Positions 8,786 through 17,595 of a DNA stretch of 64,000 nt are shown in pieces. The stretch comes from Wandonia haliotis. Lineage in GTDB: Bacteria; Bacteroidota; Bacteroidia; Flavobacteriales_D; Crocinitomicaceae. Each line of letters begins with the position of its first letter. The first letter of the stretch is position 1. The stretch covers positions 1 to 64,000 of the forward strand of contig NZ_BAAAFH010000007.1 in assembly GCF_039523435.1 (NCBI RefSeq), read 5' to 3'. The notes under the pieces were generated by a model, which did not search any database, was not told the DNA's origin, and was given only the letters and a program-made list of their open reading frames with translations. Position numbers and translations under genes: made by a program.

Positions 8786-9166
8786 ATGAAAAAATACAAA
8801 CGTATTTCAATAACTCCCGAGGCTACCGAACTTGTCAATCAGTTAAAACAGGAATTCGGAGAACTCATTTTTCATCAAAGCGGAGGTTGTTGTGATGGTT
8901 CCAGTCCCATGTGTTTTCAAAAAGGAGATTTTAAGATTGGAAATTCGGATGTTTTACTCGGAGAAATTAACGGATGTAATTTTTACATGAGTGCGGATCA
9001 ATTCGAATACTGGAAACACACGCATCTTACACTCGATGTTACCAATGGAAGAGGAGCTAGTTTCTCACTGGAAATTCCCTATGGAAAACGGTTTCTTATT
9101 AAAAGTCGTCTGTTTACCGAAGAAGAAGCTAAGAATCTGGAAGAAATTCAACAAGGAGGATATTGA
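8786..9166 (+). CDS. DUF779 family protein
   Basis: 126 residues, soluble, matching the DUF779 family along its whole length. The family hallmark is the HQSGGCCDGSSPMC segment at about residues 29-42, with three cysteines and a histidine that could bind a metal, and a later FYMSADQFEYWKHTHLTLDV stretch. The function is unknown; the family is repeatedly found beside acetaldehyde-type aldehyde dehydrogenases, exactly as here. A role in assisting or protecting that pathway is inference. Its stop lies four bases from the stop of the convergent porin gene, with no terminator visible between them. Confidence 0.88.
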   Translation: MKKYKRISITPEATELVNQLKQEFGELIFHQSGGCCDGSSPMCFQKGDFKIGNSDVLLGEINGCNFYMSADQFEYWKHTHLTLDVTNGRGASFSLEIPYGKRFLIKSRLFTEEEAKNLEEIQQGGY

Positions 9167-9170
9167 TCGC

Positions 9171-10940
9171 TTAGTTTACGAAATCCCAACTCAACCCCAA
9201 GCGCAGGAAAAAGGGACGTACCGGATAACCTTCTGCATAAAACCGGGGAGAATTATCCCATAAATTATTTAATCCGTTAGCCGAAACAAAGAAACGGAAA
9301 CGTTCTATCTCAAAGTTCAGGAAGAAATCCAACTGTAATGAATTAATGGAGTTATTCTGTATTGCGTTCGAATAATAAAATAATCCCAGTTCGGGGATAT
9401 AAGATGCCACTCTATAGTTTGGAATATAATTTACTTCTACTCCCGTGGCTATCTTTAATCGTTTAGCTTTAAACACGGGACTGTCAAAAAAGAAACGGGA
9501 ACGGATCCGGTAATCCGGGTGTTGCAATACACTTTTATCACTTACAAACAATTCGGCAGATGTATTACTCGAAAATTTCCAAAAACGAAGAGATGCTGAT
9601 AAAGAAGGGGTGAACACGCTTTGTGTAGTCCCTGTTGCGGACCAGTTTCCATTTTCAAACAGATACTGATTATTAATTACAAGCTGCCGAATATTTACAC
9701 GAACTTTCTGCTTTCCAGAAAACTCATAAAACACATTTCCAAAAATACGTTTTGTTGATGTGGAATTTGTATATGCGTTAGACCAGTCAAAATGATTGGC
9801 ACTGTATCGCATCTGAAAAGGTTCCAGAAAGTAATTTTCGATCAAAAACTCAGCTCCTACTCTATTTTTTTCATTCCAGGCAAATGTCAACTTTGCTTTA
9901 TCTGAAAACTCAAAGGGGTTTCCGGTAATAAAAAACCGGAAATCGTTGTCTAGCCTAAATTTACCAAAATCCCATTTTAGTCCTGAAACCAGGTAATTAT
10001 CACTGGAAGCAATTCGGTTTGCGTGGTTGGAATATACCCAGTAATCATAGGTATACCCCGCTGAAAAACGAAACTTCCCTTTGTTAAAAAGTATTCCGGC
10101 ATCCAAAAGTAAATGCGGTTCCTGCCAATTATCACTCGTATACGTCGAACTGTAATTTGCATTATTGATCAAGGCTGTATCTGACAACGTTTCTTCATAT
10201 CGTCTTTCATACACATACCAGGAAGGAGAAAAGTAGACATTCCAGAGACTGAGCGAATCCTTTCCCAACACCAAAAAGTTTTTGCTGGTGATATACGCTC
10301 TTTGCACTTTTGCTCTTGCATCATTTTTTCTCGTCTGGAATAAGTCAATCGTAAAAGGTTCCAGATCCTGTGAAGCAGTGACCCCTCCACTCTCTGAGTA
10401 TTTATCATACCCATAATAGGCATCCAGATACGATCGGAAATGATTCCCCCGATACGATAATTTCAAACTCAAATCGTTGTTATTAACAGACATATTTCTC
10501 ATTTGTCCGTTATCTGCCGAACGGTGGTAGCGAAAAGACAAGTTGACTCTATTACCAAAATTATGTGTATAACGTAAATCCAACACCTGGTCTCCCCCTC
10601 CTCCAAAACTATAGAAAAAACCTACATACGGAAGAGCTGTGAAATGATAATCCGCTTTGTAAAATGGACGCTCATCTGCAAAAAGATGTCTGTAGGTTCC
10701 CCAATCTTTAACATCTCTGAACTCGGGAAGATAGGCTCGTCCATTATTGAATAAGGAAGGCTGATAATTATAATATGCCCGGTCAAGTGAATCGATATGA
10801 CGGGTTCCGCTCCTTTTGTCAAAGAGAACAGTATCCGCCCCGGGTTCCAGATAGTTCCGCTCATAAAAATTGTACTGGGCAACAGACATTCCCGAACACC
10901 ATACAATTACCAATAACGCGAAGAGCTTTTTCAATGACAT
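9171..10940 (-). CDS. Putative outer-membrane porin (Porin_10-like)
   Basis: 589 residues with a signal peptide (first about 21 residues, ending SVAQ). The rest is a long series of alternating amphipathic strands, many ending in aromatic residues, and the chain finishes with LRLGLSWDFVN, a final beta-strand expected of an outer-membrane barrel. This is the layout of the Bacteroidota 'putative porin' family. It should form a channel in the outer membrane; the substrate is unknown. The start lies 14 bases after folD on the same strand, so they may share a transcript, an arrangement with no obvious functional link. Confidence 0.85.
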   Translation of the reverse strand: MSLKKLFALLVIVWCSGMSVAQYNFYERNYLEPGADTVLFDKRSGTRHIDSLDRAYYNYQPSLFNNGRAYLPEFRDVKDWGTYRHLFADERPFYKADYHFTALPYVGFFYSFGGGGDQVLDLRYTHNFGNRVNLSFRYHRSADNGQMRNMSVNNNDLSLKLSYRGNHFRSYLDAYYGYDKYSESGGVTASQDLEPFTIDLFQTRKNDARAKVQRAYITSKNFLVLGKDSLSLWNVYFSPSWYVYERRYEETLSDTALINNANYSSTYTSDNWQEPHLLLDAGILFNKGKFRFSAGYTYDYWVYSNHANRIASSDNYLVSGLKWDFGKFRLDNDFRFFITGNPFEFSDKAKLTFAWNEKNRVGAEFLIENYFLEPFQMRYSANHFDWSNAYTNSTSTKRIFGNVFYEFSGKQKVRVNIRQLVINNQYLFENGNWSATGTTQSVFTPSLSASLRFWKFSSNTSAELFVSDKSVLQHPDYRIRSRFFFDSPVFKAKRLKIATGVEVNYIPNYRVASYIPELGLFYYSNAIQNNSINSLQLDFFLNFEIERFRFFVSANGLNNLWDNSPRFYAEGYPVRPFFLRLGLSWDFVN

Positions 10941-10954
10941 AAGCCTATACCGGA

Positions 10955-11839
10955 TTATTTTCCGTTCAGTTCCATAGCACGCAGTGTATTAATCATCAAC
11001 GAAGCAATTGTCATGGGACCAACTCCTCCGGGAACCGGGGTAATCGCACCACAAATATCTTTCACTTCATCAAATTTCACATCTCCTTTCAAACGCCATC
11101 CTGCTTTTTTTGTTGCATCGTCTACTCGGGTAGTTCCCACATCTATGATAACAGCTCCGGGTTTTACCATATCAGAAGTAACAAAATCCGGCTTTCCAAT
11201 AGCTGCGATCAGAATATCAGCAGACTTGCACACTTCTTTCAGATTTTCCGTTCGGGAATGTGCCAATGTTACAGTACAGTTTCCCGGGTTTGAATTTCTA
11301 CTTAGCATGATACTGACCGGTGTACCTACAATAGTACTTCTACCTAACACCACACAATGTTTTCCGGATGTTTCAATCGAATAGCGTTTCAACAGTTCAA
11401 CGATCCCTGCGGGTGTTGCCGGAAGAAAACAAGGTAGTCCCAATACCATCTTACCAATATTAACCGGGTGAAAACCATCCACATCTTTTGACGGGTCGAT
11501 TGCCATGGTTACTTTATTCTCATCAATATGAGCCGGCAAAGGAAGCTGAACAATAAAACCATCTATCTGGTCATTTTCATTCAGATCCTGTACAACTTTT
11601 AACAACTCTTCTTCAGTAATGGAAGCATCGTAGCGTAACAAAGAACTTTCGAATCCTATTTCTTCGCATGACTTTACTTTTGCATTTACATAGGTAACTG
11701 AACCTCCATCTTCTCCAATAAGAACCGCTGCCAAATGCGGAACTTTCATTCCGGATGCTTTTCGTTTTGCTACTGCTTCTGCTAATTCCGATTTTATTGA
11801 AGCCGCTGTGGCTTTTCCGTCTAAAAGTTGCATGCTCAT
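10955..11839 (-). CDS. folD: FolD bifunctional methylene-THF dehydrogenase/cyclohydrolase
   Basis: 294 residues, normal length. It has YVNAKVKSCEEIG with the catalytic Lys near residue 56, IVQLPLPAHID, the DVDGFHPVNIGK motif, the NADP-binding VVLGRSTIVGTPVS loop and the terminal PVPGGVGPMTIA signature. It interconverts 5,10-methylene-, methenyl- and 10-formyl-tetrahydrofolate in the cytoplasm. The start used is the first ATG of a pair (11839 and 11833). A minus-strand TATCTTTG at 11860-11853 gives a leader of about 10 bases. It is divergent from xseA. Confidence 0.96.
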   Translation of the reverse strand: MSMQLLDGKATAASIKSELAEAVAKRKASGMKVPHLAAVLIGEDGGSVTYVNAKVKSCEEIGFESSLLRYDASITEEELLKVVQDLNENDQIDGFIVQLPLPAHIDENKVTMAIDPSKDVDGFHPVNIGKMVLGLPCFLPATPAGIVELLKRYSIETSGKHCVVLGRSTIVGTPVSIMLSRNSNPGNCTVTLAHSRTENLKEVCKSADILIAAIGKPDFVTSDMVKPGAVIIDVGTTRVDDATKKAGWRLKGDVKFDEVKDICGAITPVPGGVGPMTIASLMINTLRAMELNGK

Positions 11840-11852
11840 CTCTGTTTTGCAG

Positions 11853-11860
11853 CAAAGATA
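11853..11860 (-). promoter_or_regulatory. -7 element of folD
   Basis: Minus-strand TATCTTTG is a full TAnnTTTG match, placed to start transcription about 10 bases before the folD ATG. No convincing -33 TTG was found at the right distance. Confidence 0.45.
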
Positions 11861-11924
11861 ATCAATTTAGGCGTGTTTGAATTCTGTTTTTCATCAGGAG
11901 AGGAACAAATTATACGCAAATAAT

Positions 11925-11932
11925 TACCTTTA
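11925..11932 (+). promoter_or_regulatory. -7-like element of xseA
   Basis: TACCTTTA is one mismatch from TAnnTTTG and ends only five bases before the xseA ATG at 11938, predicting an almost leaderless mRNA. Confidence 0.35.
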
Positions 11933-11937
11933 CAAAT

Positions 11938-13338
11938 ATGGAGGAACCCGAGCGAAAAATATACTCCCTGTCCCAGTTAAATCTGTCTTTGGAGAAGTTC
12001 ATTATGAAGCACTTTGGTTCCCGTCAGTTTTGGGTAACTGCCGAAATTACCAAAATCACTGAAAAAAGCGGACACAAGTATTTTGAACTGGCTGATTCAA
12101 CTGATGGCCGATTAATCGCGCAGGTTTCTGCTTATATGTGGGCTGCTAATTTCCGAAATGTACAGGAAAGAGTCGGAAGTGATCTTGTTGCTATTCTTAA
12201 GCCGGGAAATAATGTACTCCTCCATATCAAAATTGAATTCCATAGTATCTTCGGATTAAAACTTAACATTCTTGACATTGACCCGACCTATACCTATGGA
12301 GATATTGAGCGCAAGAAACAGGAAACCATCCGAAAATTAAAAGAAGAAGGTATATTTCAAAAACAAAAACTATTGTATTTACCTACAATAGCCAAACGTA
12401 TTGCCGTAATCGGGTCTCCGCAGACTTCCGGATACCGTGATTTTATGAATGAGCTACGACAAAATTCGGTCTATACCAACTTTGCTATCAAAACATTTTC
12501 TGCCAGCGTACAGGGCGAAAAAGCTCCGGGGGAACTGATTCATGCGATCCGGGAAGCCCGTCAATATGACGTTGATGTTATGGTTATCATTCGGGGAGGT
12601 GGAAGTAAGATGGACCTGAATATTTTCAATGATTATGCTCTTTGCAGAGAGATTTGTCTAACAACAATTCCTATACTCACCGGAATTGGACACGAAACAG
12701 ATGAAGTGGTGGCAGATTTAGTAAGTCGGTTAAACTGCATCACACCAACCGCTGCCGCTAAACATTTATATGTCCAGATTGCTGTGTTTTCTTCCGAACT
12801 TCGCGCAGCTTTTGACGGATTAATCAAACAGTCCATGACTCAACTTAGTTTTGCTAAAGATGAATTTTCTCATCTCAGCAAGTATTTTCTGCATCACAGT
12901 CAGCGTCTTTTATCCGACTATCGTTCTTCTCTGGAAAGAAATACACACCAAATTCACCGACTCATTCATTATTTTATTTCCATTCATCGTCAGGATCTGG
13001 AGTTGTTTTTACAGAAAGGAAAGGGAGCTGCTATTCACAAAATACGATTAACAAGGGATATTGAAACTTCTGCACTTCTTGAAAAGATCGGTCTGTTAGG
13101 TACGAATTTTATCAACCAGAATCATCTGGAAGTAAAAAACCTTGAGCATCTTTTGGAAATTATTAATCCGGAAAAATTGTTACAATCAGGATATACGCTC
13201 TCTACGATTGATAATGAAGACCTCTACCAACTTACTTCAGATTTAGTTGGAAAGGAATTAAAGACATTGACTACACATTCATTAATTACAAGTATAATTA
13301 GTAAACAGGAACCCATTAAAAAAGACGAAAATGGCTGA
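11938..13338 (+). CDS. xseA: Exonuclease VII large subunit
   Basis: 466 residues with the N-terminal OB-fold (about 10-100, including FWVTAEITK and HKYFELADS), the catalytic domain with the conserved IAVIGSPQTSGYRDF segment and the VMVIIRGGGSKMDLNIFNDY and GIGHETDEVVADLVS motifs, then a long coiled-coil region and the terminal GYTLSTIDN motif. It degrades single-stranded DNA to oligonucleotides in complex with XseB. The xseB gene overlaps its 3' end by 8 bases, so the two are translationally linked. The ATG follows a -7-like element almost directly. Confidence 0.96.
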   Translation: MEEPERKIYSLSQLNLSLEKFIMKHFGSRQFWVTAEITKITEKSGHKYFELADSTDGRLIAQVSAYMWAANFRNVQERVGSDLVAILKPGNNVLLHIKIEFHSIFGLKLNILDIDPTYTYGDIERKKQETIRKLKEEGIFQKQKLLYLPTIAKRIAVIGSPQTSGYRDFMNELRQNSVYTNFAIKTFSASVQGEKAPGELIHAIREARQYDVDVMVIIRGGGSKMDLNIFNDYALCREICLTTIPILTGIGHETDEVVADLVSRLNCITPTAAAKHLYVQIAVFSSELRAAFDGLIKQSMTQLSFAKDEFSHLSKYFLHHSQRLLSDYRSSLERNTHQIHRLIHYFISIHRQDLELFLQKGKGAAIHKIRLTRDIETSALLEKIGLLGTNFINQNHLEVKNLEHLLEIINPEKLLQSGYTLSTIDNEDLYQLTSDLVGKELKTLTTHSLITSIISKQEPIKKDENG

Positions 13339-13552
13339 AAAAACATACGAAGAAGCCCTCCAAAAGCTACAGCAAATTGTGCGAAAACTTGAAAACAGAG
13401 AAGTTAAAATTGATGATCTCGCACAAACGGTTCTTGAAGCAAAAGAACTGGTTGAATTCTGTCGGGAAAAACTAAATAAAACAGAAGAAGAAATTAATAA
13501 AATAATCGCTCCGGAAAATAGTCAATCCGACGATGACCCTCTATTGGATTAA
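13331..13552 (+). CDS. xseB: Exonuclease VII small subunit
   Basis: 73 residues, typical for XseB. It shows the family pattern YEEALQKLQQIVRKLENREV followed by an amphipathic helical hairpin (LVEFCREKLNKTEEEINKI) and an acidic tail. Several copies bind the coiled coils of XseA. The start codon lies inside the last codons of xseA. Confidence 0.93.
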   Translation: MAEKTYEEALQKLQQIVRKLENREVKIDDLAQTVLEAKELVEFCREKLNKTEEEINKIIAPENSQSDDDPLLD

Positions 13553-13602
13553 TACAATCTTATTACTCATAATTATTTAGTTTCAGTCAGATTTTGTAAA
13601 TT

Positions 13603-14187
13603 TTGGCTGTGCTAAAAAAACGGACATATCTCCTACTTCTTGTCTCTATCAGTATTGTATGTGGAGCTTCATTCGGAGACAGAAATTTTACTCCTTTCTC
13701 TCAGGGGAGTCGTCCCTATTTTGGGGTGTCAATTACTACTAGCCCTGTAGGTAATGACATGACATTTGCCATTATTCGTCCAACATACGGGGGAAGAGTT
13801 ACAGTTACGCATATATCCAGAAATGACTTTTTACATATTGCCTCCGGAAAATGGAAGCACCCTATTAATCCTCATCAGGAAAACCTGTTTGAAGAACACG
13901 ACGTATTCGGCGGTTTATTTGTTGATTCAATTAGTGGTGAAGAAAGTTTATTTTGCCCGGCACTGGACTCTCTCTGGAAAGTAAAATACAATACCAACCC
14001 TTATTATTTTAAAAGTGAGGGATGGGCGCATGGAAATTATATGCCCTCGGCCAAGCAACAACAGTATTTGTATGAAGAATACGGAGTTTATAATCTAAAT
14101 ACCGATTTTTTTGCAGATACCAGTTTCTGGAAAATACTGAGGGATGTCACCCAACCCGAATGGATTCAAAATTATTCCTCACTTTGA
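13603..14187 (+). CDS. Exported protein of unknown function
   Basis: About 194 residues, and I do not recognise a named family. The N-terminus is Lys/Arg followed by a hydrophobic run (TYLLLLVSISIVCGASFG), a likely signal peptide. The mature part is rich in aromatic residues and has no visible catalytic motif; it ends with a WKILRDVTQPEWIQNY block that looks like a conserved C-terminal signature. There is no ATG at the 5' end, so the start is TTG (13603) or the GTG two codons later, which is uncertain. It follows xseB by 50 bases and its last 16 bases overlap the end of the convergent lipoprotein gene. Confidence 0.65.
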   Translation: MAVLKKRTYLLLLVSISIVCGASFGDRNFTPFSQGSRPYFGVSITTSPVGNDMTFAIIRPTYGGRVTVTHISRNDFLHIASGKWKHPINPHQENLFEEHDVFGGLFVDSISGEESLFCPALDSLWKVKYNTNPYYFKSEGWAHGNYMPSAKQQQYLYEEYGVYNLNTDFFADTSFWKILRDVTQPEWIQNYSSL

Positions 14188-14795
14188 TCATCCGGCAGTA
14201 TCCAATCCGGTTTTCTCTTATTTTTCCACCCGATGTATAAGTTCAGGTCTTTTTCCAAATAGCGCGTTATAGCTTTTCTTCGCATTTTATCCAGATCTAT
14301 ATTTTCGGAATGAAAGAAAACAAGCAACGTATCCGTCATCCAAACACCTCCATAATTTTTTAATGCTCTTTCTTCGCCTAATTTCAGAGAGATACAATCT
14401 TCTGTAAAGCAATCCAGCCAGTTGTACATCGCATTAACAGTTAGTAAACTATCTTCATACGACAAGATATACCAGTTGATTTCTCCTCCCAGACTCTGTT
14501 CTGTCAATGACATTTTTGCCGAATATCCAAAACGCTCGGGGTAGGAACTTTTTACTTTTTCTTCGAGTTCAATTGAATCTGCACTAATCTGTTCAACAAT
14601 CTCTACAAAATAGGGTATTGATAATTCCTTCTTTTGGAGCGTATCTTTCTGCTCCTCATCGAAAGAATAATCTCTCTTTGCTTTCGGAATAAAATCTTCC
14701 AGCACTGCCTCCTCCTTCTCTGATGTATCCTCACACGAAAGCAACAAACAACAGGCAATAAAAACTACTCCAATTCTTTTATAACTTGTATGCAT
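14172..14795 (-). CDS. Lipoprotein of unknown function
   Basis: 207 residues beginning with a lipoprotein signal peptide: Lys/Arg, a hydrophobic core, then the lipobox LLLSC with the acylated Cys near residue 21, followed by an acidic linker (EDTSEKEE) that favours outer-membrane sorting. The mature domain, residues about 60-200, is predicted alpha/beta with no motif I can name. Its first 31 bases overlap the 3' end of the threonine aldolase gene and its 3' end overlaps the convergent gene by 16 bases, so both ends are packed into neighbours. It is probably co-transcribed with ltaE. Confidence 0.75.
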   Translation of the reverse strand: MHTSYKRIGVVFIACCLLLSCEDTSEKEEAVLEDFIPKAKRDYSFDEEQKDTLQKKELSIPYFVEIVEQISADSIELEEKVKSSYPERFGYSAKMSLTEQSLGGEINWYILSYEDSLLTVNAMYNWLDCFTEDCISLKLGEERALKNYGGVWMTDTLLVFFHSENIDLDKMRRKAITRYLEKDLNLYIGWKNKRKPDWILPDDQSEE

Positions 14796-15784
14796 TGTTC
14801 GATGTCCTTGTCATTAATATCCAGATGTGTAACGAAGCGTATCATGCCTGTACCAAATGCTACTGCCAGAATTCCCTTCTCTTTTAACCCTGAAAGTAAT
14901 TCCTCCTGTCTATGTGAATCTTTCAGGATCGCAACCACAATATTAGTTTCAACGGGAATAACTTCCTTCACCCAATCTACCTGATTCAATGCTACCTCTA
15001 GCTGTTTAGCCCGATGATGGTCATCCGCCAGCCGATCCACATTGTTTTTAAGTGCGAAGAGTCCTCCGGCTGCAATTATTCCTGCCTGTCGCATTCCACC
15101 GCCCATCACTTTCCTGACCCTACGGGCTTTCCTGATGAAATCGGCAGAACCAATAAGAACAGATCCTACAGGAGCGCCTAATCCTTTCGATAGACAAATA
15201 GAGATCGAATCAAACTGATCTCCGTATACTTTTGCATCCACTCCGTTTACTACCAAGGCATTAAAGACTCTTGCTCCATCCAAATGTAATGGCAATCCTG
15301 ATTTTGTACAAAACTCACGGATTCGTTGTATCTCTGCGAAGTCATAGACACAACCACCTCCCCGGTTCATTGTATCTTCTATTGATACAAGAGCAGTTAG
15401 TGGCAGATGAACATCGTCAGGGTTATTTACCCATTTACTAATCTCATCTGCGGATAATCTTCCTCTGTTTCCTTTCAACAAACGAACGGAGGCATTCGCA
15501 TTGCGTGCAATTCCTCCTCCCTCGTACTTATAGATATGTGCATCCTCATGACAGATTACTTCTGTTCCGGGTTGGCAATACACAGAAATAGCAATCTGAT
15601 TCGTCTGCGTGCCTGAAGAGCAAAACAAACCCGCTTCTTTACCAAATAATCCGGCCGCGTACTTTTCTAGTTCATTTACCGTCGGATCTTCACCAAACAC
15701 GTCATCCCCTACTTCTGCACGAATCATAAAATCCCGCATCATTTCCGAGGGCTTCGTTACAGTATCACTTCTGAAATCAATCAT
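14765..15784 (-). CDS. ltaE: Low-specificity L-threonine aldolase
   Basis: 339 residues of the beta-eliminating lyase/threonine aldolase family. The start RSDTVTKPSEMM and GDDVFGEDPTVNELE are family signatures; the PLP region has HEDAHIYKYEGGG, the Asp pairing with the pyridine N in LHLDGARVFNA, and the Schiff-base Lys in CLSKGLGAPVGS. It splits threonine or allo-threonine into glycine and acetaldehyde in the cytoplasm. It lies 6 bases after the O-methyltransferase gene in the same direction. The acetaldehyde it makes could feed the aldehyde dehydrogenase at 7.2 kb, but that link is inference. Confidence 0.93.
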   Translation of the reverse strand: MIDFRSDTVTKPSEMMRDFMIRAEVGDDVFGEDPTVNELEKYAAGLFGKEAGLFCSSGTQTNQIAISVYCQPGTEVICHEDAHIYKYEGGGIARNANASVRLLKGNRGRLSADEISKWVNNPDDVHLPLTALVSIEDTMNRGGGCVYDFAEIQRIREFCTKSGLPLHLDGARVFNALVVNGVDAKVYGDQFDSISICLSKGLGAPVGSVLIGSADFIRKARRVRKVMGGGMRQAGIIAAGGLFALKNNVDRLADDHHRAKQLEVALNQVDWVKEVIPVETNIVVAILKDSHRQEELLSGLKEKGILAVAFGTGMIRFVTHLDINDKDIEQCIQVIKELE

Positions 15785-15790
15785 ATCCTA

Positions 15791-16432
15791 TCACTTTTTT
15801 CGGGCAACCATAAGTCCGTCCCGAACAGGTAACAGTACATTTTGTACCCTATCGTCTTCCTGCAACAACTTATTAAATTCCACCAGCACCTGTGTATCCA
15901 GATCTTTATTTTTATGAGGATCTGTCACTTTTCCACTCCATAATACATTGTCTGCAATAATTAAGCCTCCCGGTCGTATCATCGGTAACACAAGGTTGTA
16001 GTAGTTGATATAATTGGACTTATCCGCATCAATAAAAACCATATCAAATGTTTCCTTCAGCCCGGGAATAATCTCCATTGCATCCCCAACAATCATCTCT
16101 ATCTTACCCTTATTTCCTGAACGTTCGATATACTCTTTTACCATATCTTCCAGTTCGTAATTGATATCAATCGTTATCAATTTTCCACCTTCCCGGAGAC
16201 CTTCCGCAAGACAAATTGCCGAATACCCTGTGTACGTACCGATTTCCAGAATTTTCTCTGGTTGTTGTATATGAGATAATAAGCTCAATAATCTTCCCTG
16301 AAAATGCCCGCTAAGCATTCTCGGCTGTAGCACATTCAAATGAGTTTTCCGGTCTAATTCATAAAGTAACTCTCCCTCTTTTTCTGTATGATTATCGCTG
16401 TATTCGTCAATGTCATCCGGCAAAAAGTGCAT
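15791..16432 (-). CDS. O-methyltransferase, family 3
   Basis: 213 residues, a Rossmann SAM-dependent methyltransferase similar to catechol/caffeoyl-CoA O-methyltransferases. Motif I is ILEIGTYTGYSAICLAEGL at about residues 60-78, motif II contains LITIDINYE, and the metal-binding part is FIDADKSNYINYYN followed by IADNVLWSGKV. It probably methylates a small hydroxylated compound with Mg2+ in the cytoplasm; the substrate is unknown. It is the first gene of a string with ltaE and the lipoprotein, with a possible -7 element 39 bases upstream. Confidence 0.88.
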   Translation of the reverse strand: MHFLPDDIDEYSDNHTEKEGELLYELDRKTHLNVLQPRMLSGHFQGRLLSLLSHIQQPEKILEIGTYTGYSAICLAEGLREGGKLITIDINYELEDMVKEYIERSGNKGKIEMIVGDAMEIIPGLKETFDMVFIDADKSNYINYYNLVLPMIRPGGLIIADNVLWSGKVTDPHKNKDLDTQVLVEFNKLLQEDDRVQNVLLPVRDGLMVARKK

Positions 16433-16470
16433 AATGGTGCTTTTTTTATGATTAAATTTTTATTCAATCC

Positions 16471-16488
16471 CGAAGATAATTATTTTTA
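16471..16488. promoter_or_regulatory. Divergent -7 elements
   Basis: Minus-strand TATCTTCG (16478-16471) and plus-strand TATTTTTA (16481-16488) lie two bases apart between the O-methyltransferase and TrmH-family genes. Each differs from TAnnTTTG at one position. Polymerases at the two sites would exclude each other. Confidence 0.35.
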
Positions 16489-16504
16489 GGGTCAATCAAT
16501 AGAA

Positions 16505-16972
16505 ATGAAAGACACAGGATATTACGCAATCGGTATTTTCAGACACAAACGAGATCACAATCTAGGTAGTTTATGGCGTTCCGCTTTTATATTGGGAGCC
16601 AAATACATTTTTACAATCGGAAAAAATTATAAAAAACAAAGTTCTGATGTTCTTTCCTCCTGGGCAAGAATTCCTCTTTTCCATTATGAAACGGCGGATG
16701 AGTTTTTTAAGCAAATTCCTTATGATTGCCGGGTTGTTGGAATTGAAATCGATAAGAATGCTAAACCTTTACACGATTTTGTTCATCCGAAACGTGCTGT
16801 TTACCTGTTGGGAGCTGAGGACAATGGTTTACCCAGAGATGTAATTGACCGGTGTCACTTTTTGGTAAAACTTCCGGGGAATCATTCATTGAATGTTGCC
16901 GTTGCAGGTAGCATTGTGATTCATGATCGGGTTACCAAAATAGAAACTGACTTTCCCGTACTCCAGAAATAG
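16505..16972 (+). CDS. SpoU/TrmH family RNA 2'-O-methyltransferase
   Basis: 155 residues, a minimal SPOUT enzyme of TrmL size. The three knot motifs are present: HNLGSLWRSAFILGA (motif 1, with Asn and Arg), VYLLGAEDNGLP (motif 2) and LPGNHSLNVAVAGSIVIHD (motif 3, forming the SAM-binding trefoil knot). It should methylate a ribose 2'-OH in tRNA or rRNA. No extra RNA-binding domain is present. YqgE follows after 26 bases. Confidence 0.9.
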   Translation: MKDTGYYAIGIFRHKRDHNLGSLWRSAFILGAKYIFTIGKNYKKQSSDVLSSWARIPLFHYETADEFFKQIPYDCRVVGIEIDKNAKPLHDFVHPKRAVYLLGAEDNGLPRDVIDRCHFLVKLPGNHSLNVAVAGSIVIHDRVTKIETDFPVLQK

Positions 16973-16998
16973 GAATTGGTAAGTCAAAAGATGAGAAA

Positions 16999-17583
16999 AT
17001 GAAAGATTTAGATTTAAGTGTACACAACCATATAGACCCCGCAAAAGGAAAGTTATTACTCTCCGAGCCATTTTTACAGGATGAATATTTTAGTAGATCC
17101 GTTATTTTACTTTGTGAACACAATGAGGAAGGTAGCTTTGGGTTTGTCCTCAATAATTATCTGGATATTGATCTACATGAAGTCAGCACTAATTTTCCGG
17201 ATATTCCTGCACGAATTTCACTCGGTGGACCGGTAAAGAATCAAAATCTGTACTTTATTCACTCACTGGGGGAAATGATTCCGGGAAGCGTTCTCATTGC
17301 CGATTCAATATACATGGGGGGCGAATATGATATTTTAATTGAAAAAATTCTGGCGGACTTATCCTTACTGAAACATGTTCGGTTTTTCCTGGGGTATTCC
17401 GGTTGGAATCAGGGACAACTCGCCAATGAGCTTAGTGAAAAATCGTGGTTGGTAGTGGATCAGTTTGATTCCGAACAAATTATGAACACTGATTATGATT
17501 CAATCTGGAAAGATCTTATGTCTAGCCAGGGAGGAAAATACGAGATGATGTCCAAATTCCCATTGGATCCTCGCTTAAATTAA
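16999..17583 (+). CDS. YqgE/AlgH family protein
   Basis: 194 residues, full length for the UPF0301/DUF179 family. It shows GKLLLSEPFLQDEYFSRSVILLCEHNEEGSFGFVLN at the N-terminus, the GGPVKNQNLYFIHSL motif near the middle and FLGYSGWNQGQLANEL near residue 135. The fold is known but the biochemical role is not. It is cytoplasmic, follows the TrmH-family gene and is convergent with chrA across 12 bases. Confidence 0.92.
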   Translation: MKDLDLSVHNHIDPAKGKLLLSEPFLQDEYFSRSVILLCEHNEEGSFGFVLNNYLDIDLHEVSTNFPDIPARISLGGPVKNQNLYFIHSLGEMIPGSVLIADSIYMGGEYDILIEKILADLSLLKHVRFFLGYSGWNQGQLANELSEKSWLVVDQFDSEQIMNTDYDSIWKDLMSSQGGKYEMMSKFPLDPRLN

Positions 17584-17595
17584 TGATTCTTTTTT

